This document shows, piece by piece, positions 1 through 9,745 of a DNA stretch of 43,075 nt. The notes beneath the pieces are model-generated. The model searched no databases. It saw only the letters and a list, made by a program, of their open reading frames with translations, and had not been told where the DNA came from. The stretch is from Bacteroidota bacterium (lineage in GTDB: Bacteria; Bacteroidota; Bacteroidia; Bacteroidales; JAAUTT01), in contig JAIFLU010000212.1 of assembly GCA_020048915.1 (NCBI GenBank), positions 1 through 43,075 on the forward strand. The letters are read 5' to 3'. Numbering within the stretch: the first letter of the stretch is position 1; every line of letters starts with the position of its first letter. The position numbers and the translations under genes were made by a program.

Positions 1-44
1 GTTCCCTGTCGAATACTTGATCTTATATGCAGCTTTTTATATTC

Positions 45-380
45 TTAGTAAAATGATAATAATAAAAATTTTACGCTTTCGTTTTCAAAATCTTTCTCTG
101 CAATTTGATATTTTATAAGGTTGTTTAAATTAAAACTTTCTCCTTCGATAAAAATAAATTGTCCTTCAAACTTATAACTTGTACCATAACCACCCATAAT
201 CCAGGTATTACCCCAAGATTGGTCTATTTCGAAATTCATTACCCTTTGAATCTTGTTTTCTTTAATTACAGATTGGAGTTCTTTGGCAATTAATTCACCA
301 GTTGAATATTCATCATCCTTTTGACAAGAAATTGTCATTAGAGAGACACCGATTAGAAAAATAAGAACAAATTTTTTCAT
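45..380 (-). CDS. Small hypothetical lipoprotein
   Basis: I do not recognise this family. The protein starts at an internal ATG that gives MKKFVLIFLIGVSLMTISC, a typical lipoprotein signal with the lipid-attached cysteine at residue 19. The longer upstream reading adds a non-signal extension and is less likely. After the cysteine come QKDD and about 90 soluble residues with a GGYGTSYKFEGQF beta-rich stretch. It is probably an outer-membrane or periplasmic lipoprotein of about 111 residues. It lies downstream of the SusD gene on the same strand but is separated by about 370 bases and a possible terminator, so it is unlikely to belong to that operon. No function can be assigned. Confidence 0.6.
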   Translation of the reverse strand: MKKFVLIFLIGVSLMTISCQKDDEYSTGELIAKELQSVIKENKIQRVMNFEIDQSWGNTWIMGGYGTSYKFEGQFIFIEGESFNLNNLIKYQIAEKDFENESVKFLLLSFY

Positions 381-746
381 ATTACTTTTTTTGAAATGCA
401 TTAAGTTAATTAAAAATATTTCTATCATTTTTTTTGCTATGTACGTTTCTTGAACTTGTACTCAGAGAGAGGCTTTAACGATTTTTTCTTTGATTATGCT
501 GAACTAAAAGCAATAACCATTATGAAAAAAAACAGATATTGAAATTTTGATTTATCAGTATCTATTAGTTTTTCATTATTCAGAATTTCTGTATCAGTAA
601 GGTAATTGTATAATGTTTCCCATTATTCATTATGATAAAAACAGACTTTAAAATCAGAATAGGCCAGCCATTTGTTGCAAACGGCCGGCCATTCCTTCAT
701 CATATTTTTCTTGTTTGAATAAGATACAATATTCTTTATACAACCA
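381..746. other. Intergenic stretch without a gene
   Basis: About 365 bases between the small lipoprotein and the SusD gene hold no supported reading frame on either strand. The only structure I see is a GC-rich hairpin near the SusD end, listed separately. The rest is AT-rich and presumably contains the promoter of the small lipoprotein, but I find no exact TAnnTTTG box on the minus strand. Confidence 0.5.
662..690 (-). terminator. Possible terminator after susD
   Basis: GGCCAGCC and GGCCGGCC, separated by 13 bases, form an 8-bp stem with one G-U pair when read on the minus strand. It lies about 57 bases past the SusD stop. It is the only GC-rich island in an AT-rich gap, which suits an operon end, but the following tract is only moderately T-rich. 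Confidence 0.35.
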
Positions 747-2495
747 TTAAAACCCGGGATTTTGATCTGCTTCTGTCAATCCATCATTCAGTGTAATTGC
801 ATCTTCGGGTATTGGCCGTAAATTATATCTTTCAGCAGCAATTTGCGCCTCTGTTTTTCCGGCATAGTCGGTATTATATTTTGCCAGCATATACCTTAAC
901 ATTCCGGTACGTCTGAGCAACTGCCATCTTCCATTAAACTCACCGAACTGTTCAAGGCTGGCTTCAACTAAATAGGCCTCAAGAGCACTTGTTTTGTCAG
1001 TTTTCCCAACTAAACGGTTAGGAAGATCAGCTCCGGCAGCGTCGATTTTATTTCCGGGCCGGTTAATTATAACCTGAACAGTGTTCGATGCATCCGTATA
1101 TAATACAAGGGCTATTTGTGCTTCTGCCTTCAGGAAGTAGGTTTCGGCAAGCCTTGCAAGAACCACATCACGCATACCGGCGGTTCGGGATTGAGTTGTT
1201 CCTGCAGCGTTTTGCAAATCATCAAACTTTCGTACTACAGGCAAACGTTCGTCCTTATTGGTTACACCTTGAATCTGTCCATAAACTTGTGAGAGATAAT
1301 GAGCCTGATTGTTTGTAATAGGGAACATATAAATCTTACTATCAGGTGTTAGTCCCTGAGCTGTAAGTTGAGCTTTCCAGGCATCATAGTCAGCTTGTGT
1401 AAAAGTAACATTCTCGGTATACAACCTGGGGAAATACATCCTTACTTTTTCGGCAGCCCACGTCGATTTCGTGTAATAATTGTGATAATTATTAAGCAGG
1501 AAAGGCATGACTGTCGTTTGAAGTCTATTGTCGTTAGGTGTAAAATTCATGTACACTGCATGAACCGGCAAATATCCTTGTGCTGTTTGTTTGCGCAAAA
1601 TCGTAGTTCCTGTGCTACCCCCACTATAGGAAGCAAAAAGAGAATACTGACTGTTTCCATCATTTTGCGCGTTGCCTATTGCTCCTGTGGCATTGCTAAA
1701 CTGTACCGAAAATATAAATTCCTGATTATTTTCTTTTGTAGGGTCCCATACATTGGCAAACGATTGTGTTATACCTCCTTTGCTGGTTATAACTTTGTCG
1801 GCATAGGTAATGGCAGTTGTGAAATCGGCATTTGCTACCAAATCCCAGCCTCGTGTTAAATACACTTTGGCCAGATAGTGGTTTGCAACATCCTGATTAA
1901 CCTGCCCGGCTGCGGCTTGTGATGCTGTTTTCAAATTTGGTAAAACAGTTTCCATTTCAGAAATTATAAACTGATATGATTCTTGCAGAGTTGAACGAGG
2001 GACATTCAATCTAACTACATCGGTATATTCAGTATTGATAACTATACCACCCATTTGCTCCAGCAACAAAAAATGGTAAAAAGCTCTTAGAAATCTCAAC
2101 TCTGCCTCTGTTACTGTTTTATCAGCTTCGGTCAATGGGGGAAGATCAATAAAGTGAAGTCCGGCATTTGCATATTGTATACCTACGTAACACCTTTTGT
2201 ATAAATCCATTACCGCACTGGCATTTGCTTCAAAATTGTAATCAGCATAATTTGAATTAACGCCATAGCCCTTTAAATACAGGTCTGTACCGTCCAACTC
2301 CAAAATAGGCGTTCCTTTGTAAAGCTCTCGTAGTTGAGCATACGTCGCAGTTTTAAGCGTGTTATAGCCCGACACAGTGCTATAAAAAACTTCATTTCCA
2401 ATTCCTCCCTTATTCTCTTCTTCCAAAAAATCGGAACAACCGATAAAACTAAAAAAGGAGAAAATTATGATTGTATATACTATCGATTTTTTCAT
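747..2495 (-). CDS. SusD/RagB family nutrient-binding outer-membrane lipoprotein
   Basis: This is the surface lipoprotein that captures oligosaccharides and closes as a lid over the SusC channel. The 582-residue product has a lipoprotein signal ending at FIGC (Cys20), followed by SDFLEEE, the usual SusD start. The helical TPR-like core carries an LRAFYHFLLLEQMGG segment, and the C-terminal part ends with the usual RYNLRPIPEDAITLN and NPGF motifs. Length is normal for the family. It starts 18 bases after the SusC stop and is the last gene of the eight-gene operon. The ligand cannot be read from the sequence; context suggests a pectin-derived oligosaccharide. The family assignment is secure. 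Confidence 0.95.
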   Translation of the reverse strand: MKKSIVYTIIIFSFFSFIGCSDFLEEENKGGIGNEVFYSTVSGYNTLKTATYAQLRELYKGTPILELDGTDLYLKGYGVNSNYADYNFEANASAVMDLYKRCYVGIQYANAGLHFIDLPPLTEADKTVTEAELRFLRAFYHFLLLEQMGGIVINTEYTDVVRLNVPRSTLQESYQFIISEMETVLPNLKTASQAAAGQVNQDVANHYLAKVYLTRGWDLVANADFTTAITYADKVITSKGGITQSFANVWDPTKENNQEFIFSVQFSNATGAIGNAQNDGNSQYSLFASYSGGSTGTTILRKQTAQGYLPVHAVYMNFTPNDNRLQTTVMPFLLNNYHNYYTKSTWAAEKVRMYFPRLYTENVTFTQADYDAWKAQLTAQGLTPDSKIYMFPITNNQAHYLSQVYGQIQGVTNKDERLPVVRKFDDLQNAAGTTQSRTAGMRDVVLARLAETYFLKAEAQIALVLYTDASNTVQVIINRPGNKIDAAGADLPNRLVGKTDKTSALEAYLVEASLEQFGEFNGRWQLLRRTGMLRYMLAKYNTDYAGKTEAQIAAERYNLRPIPEDAITLNDGLTEADQNPGF

Positions 2496-2513
2496 TTTAA
2501 CAAATTTTTAAGA

Positions 2514-5500
2514 TTAAAACTCTACATTAACACCAAACTGGTAAGTAATTGATGAAGGCCCATTACCATTTACAGCCGTTGTAGTAGTATACTCAGGATC
2601 CCATCCAACATAATCGCTAAATACAAAAGGATCAAGCACATTTACATAAACCCTGAGCCTACTTATACCCACTTTTGAAAGCAATGCCTTGTTAAGCGTA
2701 TACCCCAATGAGATATTTTTTATTTTAACAAAAGATACTTCCCTATAATTCATAGCCTCAGCTGAATAGTAAGGTCCGTCAAAACCAGAATAAGCGGGGT
2801 ATTTTGCATCAACATTTTCTTCGGCAGCTGGTACAAAACTGATACCTGTAATATTTCCGTCTACATCCCTGATTGGATTTTCCCAATCAGGTCTTGGCGC
2901 ACCCTGAGGGTAGTAAAAATCCTCCGGATCAGCCCAAATCATTTGACTTCTTGAACCTCTGCTTATGCCATTAGCAGCAAACTGATCTCTGACAAACCTG
3001 CCATAATTTGCAATAAGGCTTAAATTAAAGTCAAAGTTTTTGCACTCCATCGACGTTATAAAACCGCCAATCCATTTTGGATCGGGATTACCAAGTATAA
3101 CTTTGTCATCCGCAGTAATTGCCCCATCACCATTTGAGTCAGTAACTTTAGGATGTCCGGGATTTGGGTTGTAATTTGAGAATAATTTATTACCTGCGGC
3201 CGCTGTTGCCTCTGGGGTTGAAAATAAGCCATTAAATTTATAGTCGTATATCACATTTATGTTCTCTCCTATAAACCTCTTTTCACCCACTACATCCTCT
3301 TTGCGTCCGTAAAGCGAAACAATTTCATTATTGTTTTTGGCATAATTAAAGCTGGTACTCCATCTAAAATCTTCGGTTTGAATATTCACTGTACTCAATG
3401 ATAACTCTATACCCCGGTTTCTTACAGATCCAATATTATCATCCATCTCGGTTACACCTGATTCTACAGCCAGCTTTCTTTTCATTAACAAACCATCAGA
3501 AAGCCGGTCGTAAAGTTCTACGGTACCACTTATTCTTCCTTTAAAAAATCCAAAATCTAATCCAAGATTACTTTCTTTAGTTTTCTCCCAAGTTAATGCA
3601 GGATTTACCGGATTACCGGGAGCGAACCCACTAACAGCAGTAGCACCATAATTGTAATAAAGCATACTACCGTGTCGAGGACCATTAAAAGTTGCAAAAG
3701 CAGATACATTGTTATTACCTGATTGTCCGTAGCTATATCTAAGTTTTAAATTAGACAAAAAGTCGGCTTTGATCTCCTCCGATATTCTCCATGCAGCTGC
3801 AAAAGAAGGGAATATTGCCCATTTATCAGCCAGTTTTGAAGAGCCATCGTAACGCATTGAAGCTGTTAAATAATATTTCCCCTTATAATCGTAATTTAAA
3901 CGGCCTAAGTAAGAAGTCATCATTACTTCAGAATATCCTGTTTTACTATCACCAGGCACCAAAGTTCCGGAAAATAAGTTATACCATTGTGAATCATAAG
4001 GTAACGATTCTGTTTTTGCCTGTAATGTTTCTACTCTGGAAGAAAAGATACTGTAAACACCCGTTGCCTTAAAATTATGCCCGTTAATGCTCTTAGTATA
4101 ATCAATGCTGTTATCCCAGGTATAATCAAACATTTCAGAGTTTTCAGAATATCCGGTACGATCTAACAGCGTAGTTGCCAGCTCTGAGTATTTACCAATT
4201 CTATTTCTTTGGAATCTTGGTTGCAGGTTTGTTTTGATATCCAAACCGGAAATTGGCGAAAACTGAAGGTAAAACGATGCTAAAACATCATACCTTCTGC
4301 GATTGTCATCTCCGGTTTCAATTTCCCATATAGGATTTCTATTTCCGGTGAAGTTGGCCCCTACACCACCCATATTTTCAACCAAACCTGGTTGAATAAG
4401 TAAATTACCTTTGTCGTCATATATTTTAAAAAGAGGTGGCATACGGAATGTAAATGTATATGCATCAGCATCACCAGCTTCTATTTCAGTCCGGCTAAAA
4501 TTAGTGTTTGCACCAAACATCCATTTTTCGGATATTTTATAATTAAGACTAAGTTTCAGATTGTAACGTTGAAGGTTTTCTTTGATATAAATACCGTCTT
4601 CATCCTGAAATCCTATACCGGCATTATAACCCATTTTACCGGTATTGCCAGCAATATTAAGATAATGATTTTGCTGCATACCATTTTGAGTGAGAGCGTC
4701 AAGCCAATCGGTTTCATCTAATTCATAAGCCCTGCGGGCTGCTTCCGGATTCTGCATATAGACACCTGTAGGAACCATTTTCCAGTCAGCCATTCCATTA
4801 TCTCCGGCTCCCTTGGCATATTGCAAATATGCATGTGAACGGTAATCAAAAAAGTCCCGGCTGGTGTATTGTTTTGGTAAGCGGGCAGGGGTTTTTACTC
4901 CATAAGATCCGTTGTAGGATACAACAGTATTATCTTTATAACTTACCGATTGGCCAGTTTTGGTTGTAACCATTACAACACCATTTGAACCTCTCGAACC
5001 ATAAATAGCTGTTGAAGAAGCATCTTTTAAAATATCGATTTTAACAATATCCTGTGGATTAAGGAAACTAATATCATTTGTCACAATTCCGTCAACCACA
5101 TAAAGTGGAGGACTTCCTCCTGCATTGAAAGTATTCAGACCGCGCACCTGAATATTATAATCGGCACCTGGTCTGGATGACGATTGGGTAATGTTTACAC
5201 CAGCAACAGATCCCTGCATTGATTGCAAGACCCCGGTAGTTCCTCTTCCGGTTATTGCTTTGGAGTCAACTGAGCCAACCGAACCTGTTAGGTCACCTCG
5301 TCTTGCAGTTCCATACCCAATGACTACAACTTCATCAATTTCAAGTAAACTACTTGTTAATTCAATACTAACATTGGTTTGTCCGTTTATTGCCACCTCT
5401 TTCTTCGTCATACCAACAAAAGAGAATATAAGTATGTCCTTTTGGATGTTTTCAACATCGATGGAATAAGATCCATCATTACCTGTAATGGTTCCCATGG

Positions 5501-5660
5501 TTGTTCCTTTAACAACCACACTAACGCCAGGAATTGGCGATTTTGACTCATCAACTACCACACCGGTGACTTTTTGAGCGAGCAATTGAGCACTCGCGAA
5601 AATTACCATTAGTGATAAAAGAAAAGCCATTTTTAATGAGCTTTGAATCATTTTCATCAT
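2514..5660 (-). CDS. SusC/RagA TonB-linked outer-membrane transporter
   Basis: This 1048-residue TonB-dependent channel imports oligosaccharides across the outer membrane together with its SusD partner. In order it shows a signal peptide (about residues 1-29, ending SAQLLAQ), a carboxypeptidase-regulatory-like domain (about 30-115, VTGVVVDESKSPIPGVSVVV), the SusC junction motif EVVVIGYGTARRGDLTGSV, a plug domain (GLNTFNAGGSPPLYVVDG, DILKDASSTAIYGSRGSNGV) and a large beta barrel ending in the aromatic residue of GVNVEF. It is full length with no frameshift. It follows the GH105 gene by only 34 bases, so it is probably co-transcribed with the catabolic genes. No anti-sigma factor or hybrid two-component gene lies nearby; the AraC regulator at 13155 is the best candidate controller. 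Confidence 0.96.
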   Translation of the reverse strand: MMKMIQSSLKMAFLLSLMVIFASAQLLAQKVTGVVVDESKSPIPGVSVVVKGTTMGTITGNDGSYSIDVENIQKDILIFSFVGMTKKEVAINGQTNVSIELTSSLLEIDEVVVIGYGTARRGDLTGSVGSVDSKAITGRGTTGVLQSMQGSVAGVNITQSSSRPGADYNIQVRGLNTFNAGGSPPLYVVDGIVTNDISFLNPQDIVKIDILKDASSTAIYGSRGSNGVVMVTTKTGQSVSYKDNTVVSYNGSYGVKTPARLPKQYTSRDFFDYRSHAYLQYAKGAGDNGMADWKMVPTGVYMQNPEAARRAYELDETDWLDALTQNGMQQNHYLNIAGNTGKMGYNAGIGFQDEDGIYIKENLQRYNLKLSLNYKISEKWMFGANTNFSRTEIEAGDADAYTFTFRMPPLFKIYDDKGNLLIQPGLVENMGGVGANFTGNRNPIWEIETGDDNRRRYDVLASFYLQFSPISGLDIKTNLQPRFQRNRIGKYSELATTLLDRTGYSENSEMFDYTWDNSIDYTKSINGHNFKATGVYSIFSSRVETLQAKTESLPYDSQWYNLFSGTLVPGDSKTGYSEVMMTSYLGRLNYDYKGKYYLTASMRYDGSSKLADKWAIFPSFAAAWRISEEIKADFLSNLKLRYSYGQSGNNNVSAFATFNGPRHGSMLYYNYGATAVSGFAPGNPVNPALTWEKTKESNLGLDFGFFKGRISGTVELYDRLSDGLLMKRKLAVESGVTEMDDNIGSVRNRGIELSLSTVNIQTEDFRWSTSFNYAKNNNEIVSLYGRKEDVVGEKRFIGENINVIYDYKFNGLFSTPEATAAAGNKLFSNYNPNPGHPKVTDSNGDGAITADDKVILGNPDPKWIGGFITSMECKNFDFNLSLIANYGRFVRDQFAANGISRGSRSQMIWADPEDFYYPQGAPRPDWENPIRDVDGNITGISFVPAAEENVDAKYPAYSGFDGPYYSAEAMNYREVSFVKIKNISLGYTLNKALLSKVGISRLRVYVNVLDPFVFSDYVGWDPEYTTTTAVNGNGPSSITYQFGVNVEF

Positions 5661-5694
5661 AATAATTAGTTTTAAGGTTAAAGTATAGAGTTAA

Positions 5695-6894
5695 TTAATT
5701 CTTGCTGTATTCAAGCGATGCAAGTATGAATGGCCCGACTCCTTTTGGATCGTTATCTCTAATTGGTTCTTTAATGTAATATTCATACGAACCATCCCTG
5801 TATGGATCCCCGCCTAATCCAGCAACCGAGCAGCATTTTGTAAGGCTGATGGTCCCGTCGGCATTGTACCTAATTAAATTTTCAATGATGCCCAAATAGG
5901 CATTTTTTGCAACTTGCTTATAATCGTCGCTTATATATCCTTTTCTGACGGCTTTCAGTAATGAATAGGTAAACATAGATGAAGCAGTAGCTTCAAGGTA
6001 GTTCCCTTCGCGAGAGCCCTGGTCCAGCACCTGATACCACAGACCGGTTTCTTTGTCCTGGTATTTTTTAATTCCTGAAGCAACCTGGTTTAGAATATCA
6101 ACGATTGACTGGTGGCCAGCATGGTTTTCAGGAATGAAATCAAGTACATCAACCAAAGCCATAGCATACCAACCCATTGCACGCCCCCAATAGTTAGGCG
6201 AGCATCCAGTAATCGAATCGGCCCAGGATTGCTCACGGCTTTCGTCCCAGCCGTGATAGTTTAGTCCCATTTCAGAATTATACGTGTATTTGTGAACCAA
6301 CTGAAATTGTTTCACCACATCGTCGAAAATCTCGGGTTGATTCGTTTCTTTGGCATACTGCGCATAAAACGGGGCACCCATGTACAAACCATCGAGCCAC
6401 ATCTGATGCGGATAGCGCTTTTTGTGCCAGAAACCACCTTCCGAAGTACGTGGATGGGATTTTAACTGATCGCGCAATAAATTGATGGCTTTCAGATAGC
6501 GTTCATCCTTTGTATGCTTGTACAAATCAAAAAGGAATTTTCCTGAATTAACTGCATCAATATTATAGTCTTCAACTTTGTAGGCAGAAAGATATCCTGC
6601 AGAATCTATAAACTTATCGGCGTATTTTTGGGCGTAATTGAAATAAACTTCATTCCCGTTTTGCTGCCAAAGTTTGATCATTGAGAAGGCAATGAGTCCT
6701 TGAGTGTAATTCCAGACTGGTCGCGGATTAAAATCAACAGTCCAGGGATCGGGAAATTGTTTTATTTCAGAATCAGCCATTTTCATGGCAAAATCATTAC
6801 CCGAAACAGTTACTTTTCGCGATGAGCTGACGCAGGATTGCAGCAGGAATAAAATCAATATCACTTTTGTCACAAGTAGTTTCATAAAATTCAT
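5695..6894 (-). CDS. GH105 unsaturated rhamnogalacturonyl hydrolase, lipoprotein
   Basis: GH105/GH88-type enzymes (YteR family) remove the 4,5-unsaturated uronic acid that pectate or rhamnogalacturonan lyases leave at the non-reducing end. The 399-residue protein begins with a lipoprotein signal with lipobox LQSC (Cys21), so it is probably membrane-anchored in the periplasm. Its alpha6/alpha6-barrel features include RPVWNYTQGL, the WLDGLYMGAPFYAQY segment with the probable catalytic Asp168, the WGRAMGWYAMALVDVLD helix and a KCCSVAGLGG loop near the C-terminus. It sits between the transketolase pair and SusC on the same strand. It links the operon to pectin fragments. Family assignment is firm; the exact uronide is inferred. 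Confidence 0.92.
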   Translation of the reverse strand: MNFMKLLVTKVILILFLLQSCVSSSRKVTVSGNDFAMKMADSEIKQFPDPWTVDFNPRPVWNYTQGLIAFSMIKLWQQNGNEVYFNYAQKYADKFIDSAGYLSAYKVEDYNIDAVNSGKFLFDLYKHTKDERYLKAINLLRDQLKSHPRTSEGGFWHKKRYPHQMWLDGLYMGAPFYAQYAKETNQPEIFDDVVKQFQLVHKYTYNSEMGLNYHGWDESREQSWADSITGCSPNYWGRAMGWYAMALVDVLDFIPENHAGHQSIVDILNQVASGIKKYQDKETGLWYQVLDQGSREGNYLEATASSMFTYSLLKAVRKGYISDDYKQVAKNAYLGIIENLIRYNADGTISLTKCCSVAGLGGDPYRDGSYEYYIKEPIRDNDPKGVGPFILASLEYSKN

Positions 6895-6985
6895 TTTAAT
6901 CGGTTAGGAGCATTTTATGTAATTTTTGTTATAATCACTTTAAAAGTTCAAGTACACTTTTACAAATTCCTGAACCAGTAAGACC

Positions 6986-7870
6986 TTAATATTCAAATAT
7001 TTCCATCGGTTTTGCATTAATCACATTTTCATCAGGGATTCCCAGTATCTTCATTTTTACCGGGTAATTCTGCGAAACTATTTCAGCTACAGCCCCACCG
7101 AGGCCACCAAAATTGCTGTGTTCTTCAACGGTAACTATGCACCCACAAAGTTCAGCGGCTTTTAAAATAAGGTCTTTATCAAAAGGTTTCAGTGTGTGCA
7201 TATCGATCACCATTGCTCTTATCCCTTTTGTCTGTAGCTCCTTTTCGGCCTGAAGTGCATGATAAACAGTTTCGCCGGTGGCAATAATGGCCACATCCTG
7301 CCCTTCGGTTAAAACTTTTCCTTTTCCGAAGGTGAATGTATCGTTGGCCGTATAAACATCAGGGACAGCATTTCGGCCCATGCGCACATAAGCTGGTTCG
7401 TCAGAACTGGCAAGGTATTCAGTCAGTCTTTCAGTTTGAAACCTGTCGGCAGGCAGATAAACCTGCATGTCGGGAAAAGTTCGCATTACCGCCACATCGT
7501 GCAGGCTGTGGTGGGTTGAGCCTAAAGCCCCGTAACTCACACCACCACTCACACCTATAATTTTTACACTGGTTTTGGTATAAGCAACATCAACCTTTAC
7601 CTGTTCCAAACTTCGGGCTGAATAAAAACAGGCTGGTCCGCAAACAAATACGTTTTTCCCGGCAAGTGCAAGACCAGCGCCGATTCCAACGGCGTTTTGC
7701 TCTGCAATACCCACTTCAACAAACTGGTCGGGCAAGGTATTTGCAAAATCGTCAAGCGTAACGCTGCCCCGGGCATCGGAAGTAACTATAAAAATGTTGG
7801 GATTTTTTTTCGCTTCACGGAGTATCGTCTCGGTGAAAGCTTTTCTGCATGGTATCACTTTATCGGGCAT
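6986..7870 (-). CDS. Transketolase, C-terminal subunit (split enzyme)
   Basis: This is the pyrimidine-binding and C-terminal half of a split transketolase. I chose the ATG giving MPDKVIPCRKAF, because the longer reading only duplicates the other subunit's end in another frame. The VEVGIAEQNAVGIGAGLALAG segment carries the glutamate that activates thiamine diphosphate (Glu57). The C-terminal transketolase domain follows (GKVLTEGQDVAIIATG to VVTVEEHSNFGGLGGAVAE). Its start overlaps the end of the N-subunit gene by 11 bases, so translation is probably coupled. Because it sits with an isomerase and a kinase, it probably cleaves a dedicated ketose phosphate. In the published D-apiose route the equivalent pair is AptA/AptB; housekeeping transketolase or DXP-like activity is less likely. 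Confidence 0.93.
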   Translation of the reverse strand: MPDKVIPCRKAFTETILREAKKNPNIFIVTSDARGSVTLDDFANTLPDQFVEVGIAEQNAVGIGAGLALAGKNVFVCGPACFYSARSLEQVKVDVAYTKTSVKIIGVSGGVSYGALGSTHHSLHDVAVMRTFPDMQVYLPADRFQTERLTEYLASSDEPAYVRMGRNAVPDVYTANDTFTFGKGKVLTEGQDVAIIATGETVYHALQAEKELQTKGIRAMVIDMHTLKPFDKDLILKAAELCGCIVTVEEHSNFGGLGGAVAEIVSQNYPVKMKILGIPDENVINAKPMEIFEY

Positions 7871-8699
7871 TTTCAATATCCTCCATTTGTTTATCCAATT
7901 CTGCAAATGCCTGTTCAATTTGTTCTTTGTTTGGCACTTTATGGTGCCAGTCAGCGCGGTCTTCCATAAACGATACTCCTTTCCCTTTCACTGTATGAAC
8001 GATAACACAAGTTGGTTTTTCGGCTTGTTTCTCAACTGCATTGAAACATTTAAGTAATTCGTTCATATTGTGACCATCACAATGAACAACAGACCATCCG
8101 CATGCTTTGTATTTCCCTTCCAAATCGTCAACAGCACAAATATCTTCGGTTCGTCCGCTGATTTGTAACTGGTTGCGGTCGATAATGGCTACCAAATTAT
8201 TTAGTTTGTAATGCCCGGCAGAGGCAGCAGCTTCCATAATTGAGCCTTCTCCATGTTCACCATCGCCCATCAGAACATAAGTTCTAATGTTTTCACCTGA
8301 ACGTTTAGCTGCTATTGCAATGCCAACACCAACAGATAATCCATGCCCCAAAGCACCAGAATTCAATTCGATGCCTGGTGTTTTTCGGGTAGGATGTCCG
8401 GAAAGTGGTGAATTAAATTGACCATAGCTGTCCAGCAATTCAGATGAAATAAAACCACGTTTCTCCAAAGTAGAGTAATAACCTTCTACCGAATGGCCTT
8501 TGCTCATAATAAAACGGTCGCGATTTTTCATCGCCGGATTTTTAGAATCAATATTCATTACCCCAAAGTGCAGTGCGACCAAAATATCGACTGAGGAGAG
8601 GGAGCCTCCTATGTGTCCACCGGAGGCTTTGTGAATAATCTCCACCGTTCTTTTCCTAATCTCCACCGCCCTTTTCTCTAATTCTTTGATCTCAATCAT
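7860..8699 (-). CDS. Transketolase, N-terminal subunit (split enzyme)
   Basis: This is the thiamine-pyrophosphate-binding half of the split transketolase (about 279 residues). It shows the early KASGGHIGGSLSSVDIL segment, the RDRFIMSKGHSVEGYY motif that binds phosphate and cofactor, GALGHGLSVGVGIA, and the diphosphate motif GDGEHGEGSIMEAA starting at residue 145 with NN about 20 residues later. I prefer the ATG at 8699; a TTG two codons upstream is an alternative. It is 14 bases downstream of the transporter gene and overlaps the C subunit. Split transketolases in Bacteroidota are often tied to special sugars, which fits this operon. Which ketose phosphate it uses cannot be told from the motifs. 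Confidence 0.93.
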   Translation of the reverse strand: MIEIKELEKRAVEIRKRTVEIIHKASGGHIGGSLSSVDILVALHFGVMNIDSKNPAMKNRDRFIMSKGHSVEGYYSTLEKRGFISSELLDSYGQFNSPLSGHPTRKTPGIELNSGALGHGLSVGVGIAIAAKRSGENIRTYVLMGDGEHGEGSIMEAAASAGHYKLNNLVAIIDRNQLQISGRTEDICAVDDLEGKYKACGWSVVHCDGHNMNELLKCFNAVEKQAEKPTCVIVHTVKGKGVSFMEDRADWHHKVPNKEQIEQAFAELDKQMEDIENAR

Positions 8700-8713
8700 T
8701 TCCAATCTATTAA

Positions 8714-9733
8714 TTATGAATTCGACATTGTTATTAAAACCAATGCAATAAGGAACAAGACAAACATAATGGACAGTATTGAGTTTGTTCCTTTTGGTGC
8801 ACCTTTAAACTCTTTCCAGACCAATACTCCCCAAAGGATTGCAACTACCGGAGCTGCGTTACTAAGGGCATAAGCGATTGTGGAACCTTCGCCCGAAGAC
8901 ATAAAACTAACCACCATTCCAAGCATCCAGATTGAACCACCCAGGATACCCCAGAAATGTGATTTTATGGAACCCTTGAAATAGGCGCTCATTTTTACGG
9001 GCACGCCTTCAACAGGTCTTGCCATAAAGAATGGATTAATTATAAATGTGCTTAAGAAAGCTCCAAGAGCAAAAAATACAGCTCCTGAATATGGGGTGAG
9101 TGTTCCGGCACCGCTTAATCCGAATGCCGGATCCATTCCATACATTGTGATGGTATAAAAAGGCGCAATAAACAATCCTGCAAATACCGACAACAGAATT
9201 CCTTTAAAACTTGGTTTCTTCTGATATGCAGCTAATCTTTTGTATGACCTCATACTTAGATAAATGGCGAAAATAGCCAATGCCATTCCACCAAAGAGTA
9301 AATATGGGTTACTGTTACTGCTTCCTTTAGTTGCAATTTCAATAACGAATCCGAGAATTGTTCCACCAAGCCAGGCAATTCCACCACCAATTGGGAACCC
9401 AACGGCCAGACCTGCAACCGCAATTGCTGCAACCAGCAGTAAATTGCCAAGGTTCCAGATTATACCACCCAGCATACTATAGGCAATACTTTTACCATCG
9501 GCTTGTACCAGATCTTCCAAAAAAGTTCTACCTCCGGGTTCATGGCCCATACTGCCTAATGTAAATGCTGCGATAATTGAGAATACCAATAAACCAATCA
9601 CTACATCCCAATAGAAGAGTTCGAATCGCCAATTTTTGGCTGCCAATTTTTGTGTATTTGCCCAGGAGCCCCAACAGGTCATGGCTACTACAAAAAAGAA
9701 TACTGCTAATGCGTAATTATGAACTAGTACCAT
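8714..9733 (-). CDS. DMT/GRP-type sugar transporter, inner membrane
   Basis: This 339-residue integral membrane protein has about ten hydrophobic helices and belongs to the drug/metabolite transporter superfamily. It resembles the glucose/rhamnose-uptake (GRP/RhaT) and ureide-permease-like branch. Recognisable features are TCWGSWANTQKLA in the first helix, NWRFELFYWD, the glycine-rich AVGFPIGGGIAWLGGTILG and the late SNAAPVVAILWGVLVWKEF. It lies between the isomerase (12 bases upstream) and the transketolase genes, so it very probably carries the monosaccharide used by the pathway across the inner membrane. Substrate and direction are inferred. Automatic annotation may call it a multidrug DMT permease, which the context does not support. 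Confidence 0.8.
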   Translation of the reverse strand: MVLVHNYALAVFFFVVAMTCWGSWANTQKLAAKNWRFELFYWDVVIGLLVFSIIAAFTLGSMGHEPGGRTFLEDLVQADGKSIAYSMLGGIIWNLGNLLLVAAIAVAGLAVGFPIGGGIAWLGGTILGFVIEIATKGSSNSNPYLLFGGMALAIFAIYLSMRSYKRLAAYQKKPSFKGILLSVFAGLFIAPFYTITMYGMDPAFGLSGAGTLTPYSGAVFFALGAFLSTFIINPFFMARPVEGVPVKMSAYFKGSIKSHFWGILGGSIWMLGMVVSFMSSGEGSTIAYALSNAAPVVAILWGVLVWKEFKGAPKGTNSILSIMFVLFLIALVLITMSNS

Positions 9734-9745
9734 ATTTTTTCGGTT

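Noticed and set aside
1368..1859. Plus-strand open frame opposite the SusD gene
   Set aside because: It lies wholly inside the SusD gene on the other strand, has no recognisable domain or signal, and its composition is that of an antisense frame. The same holds for other antisense frames in SusC, the macroglobulin, hsdM and hsdR.
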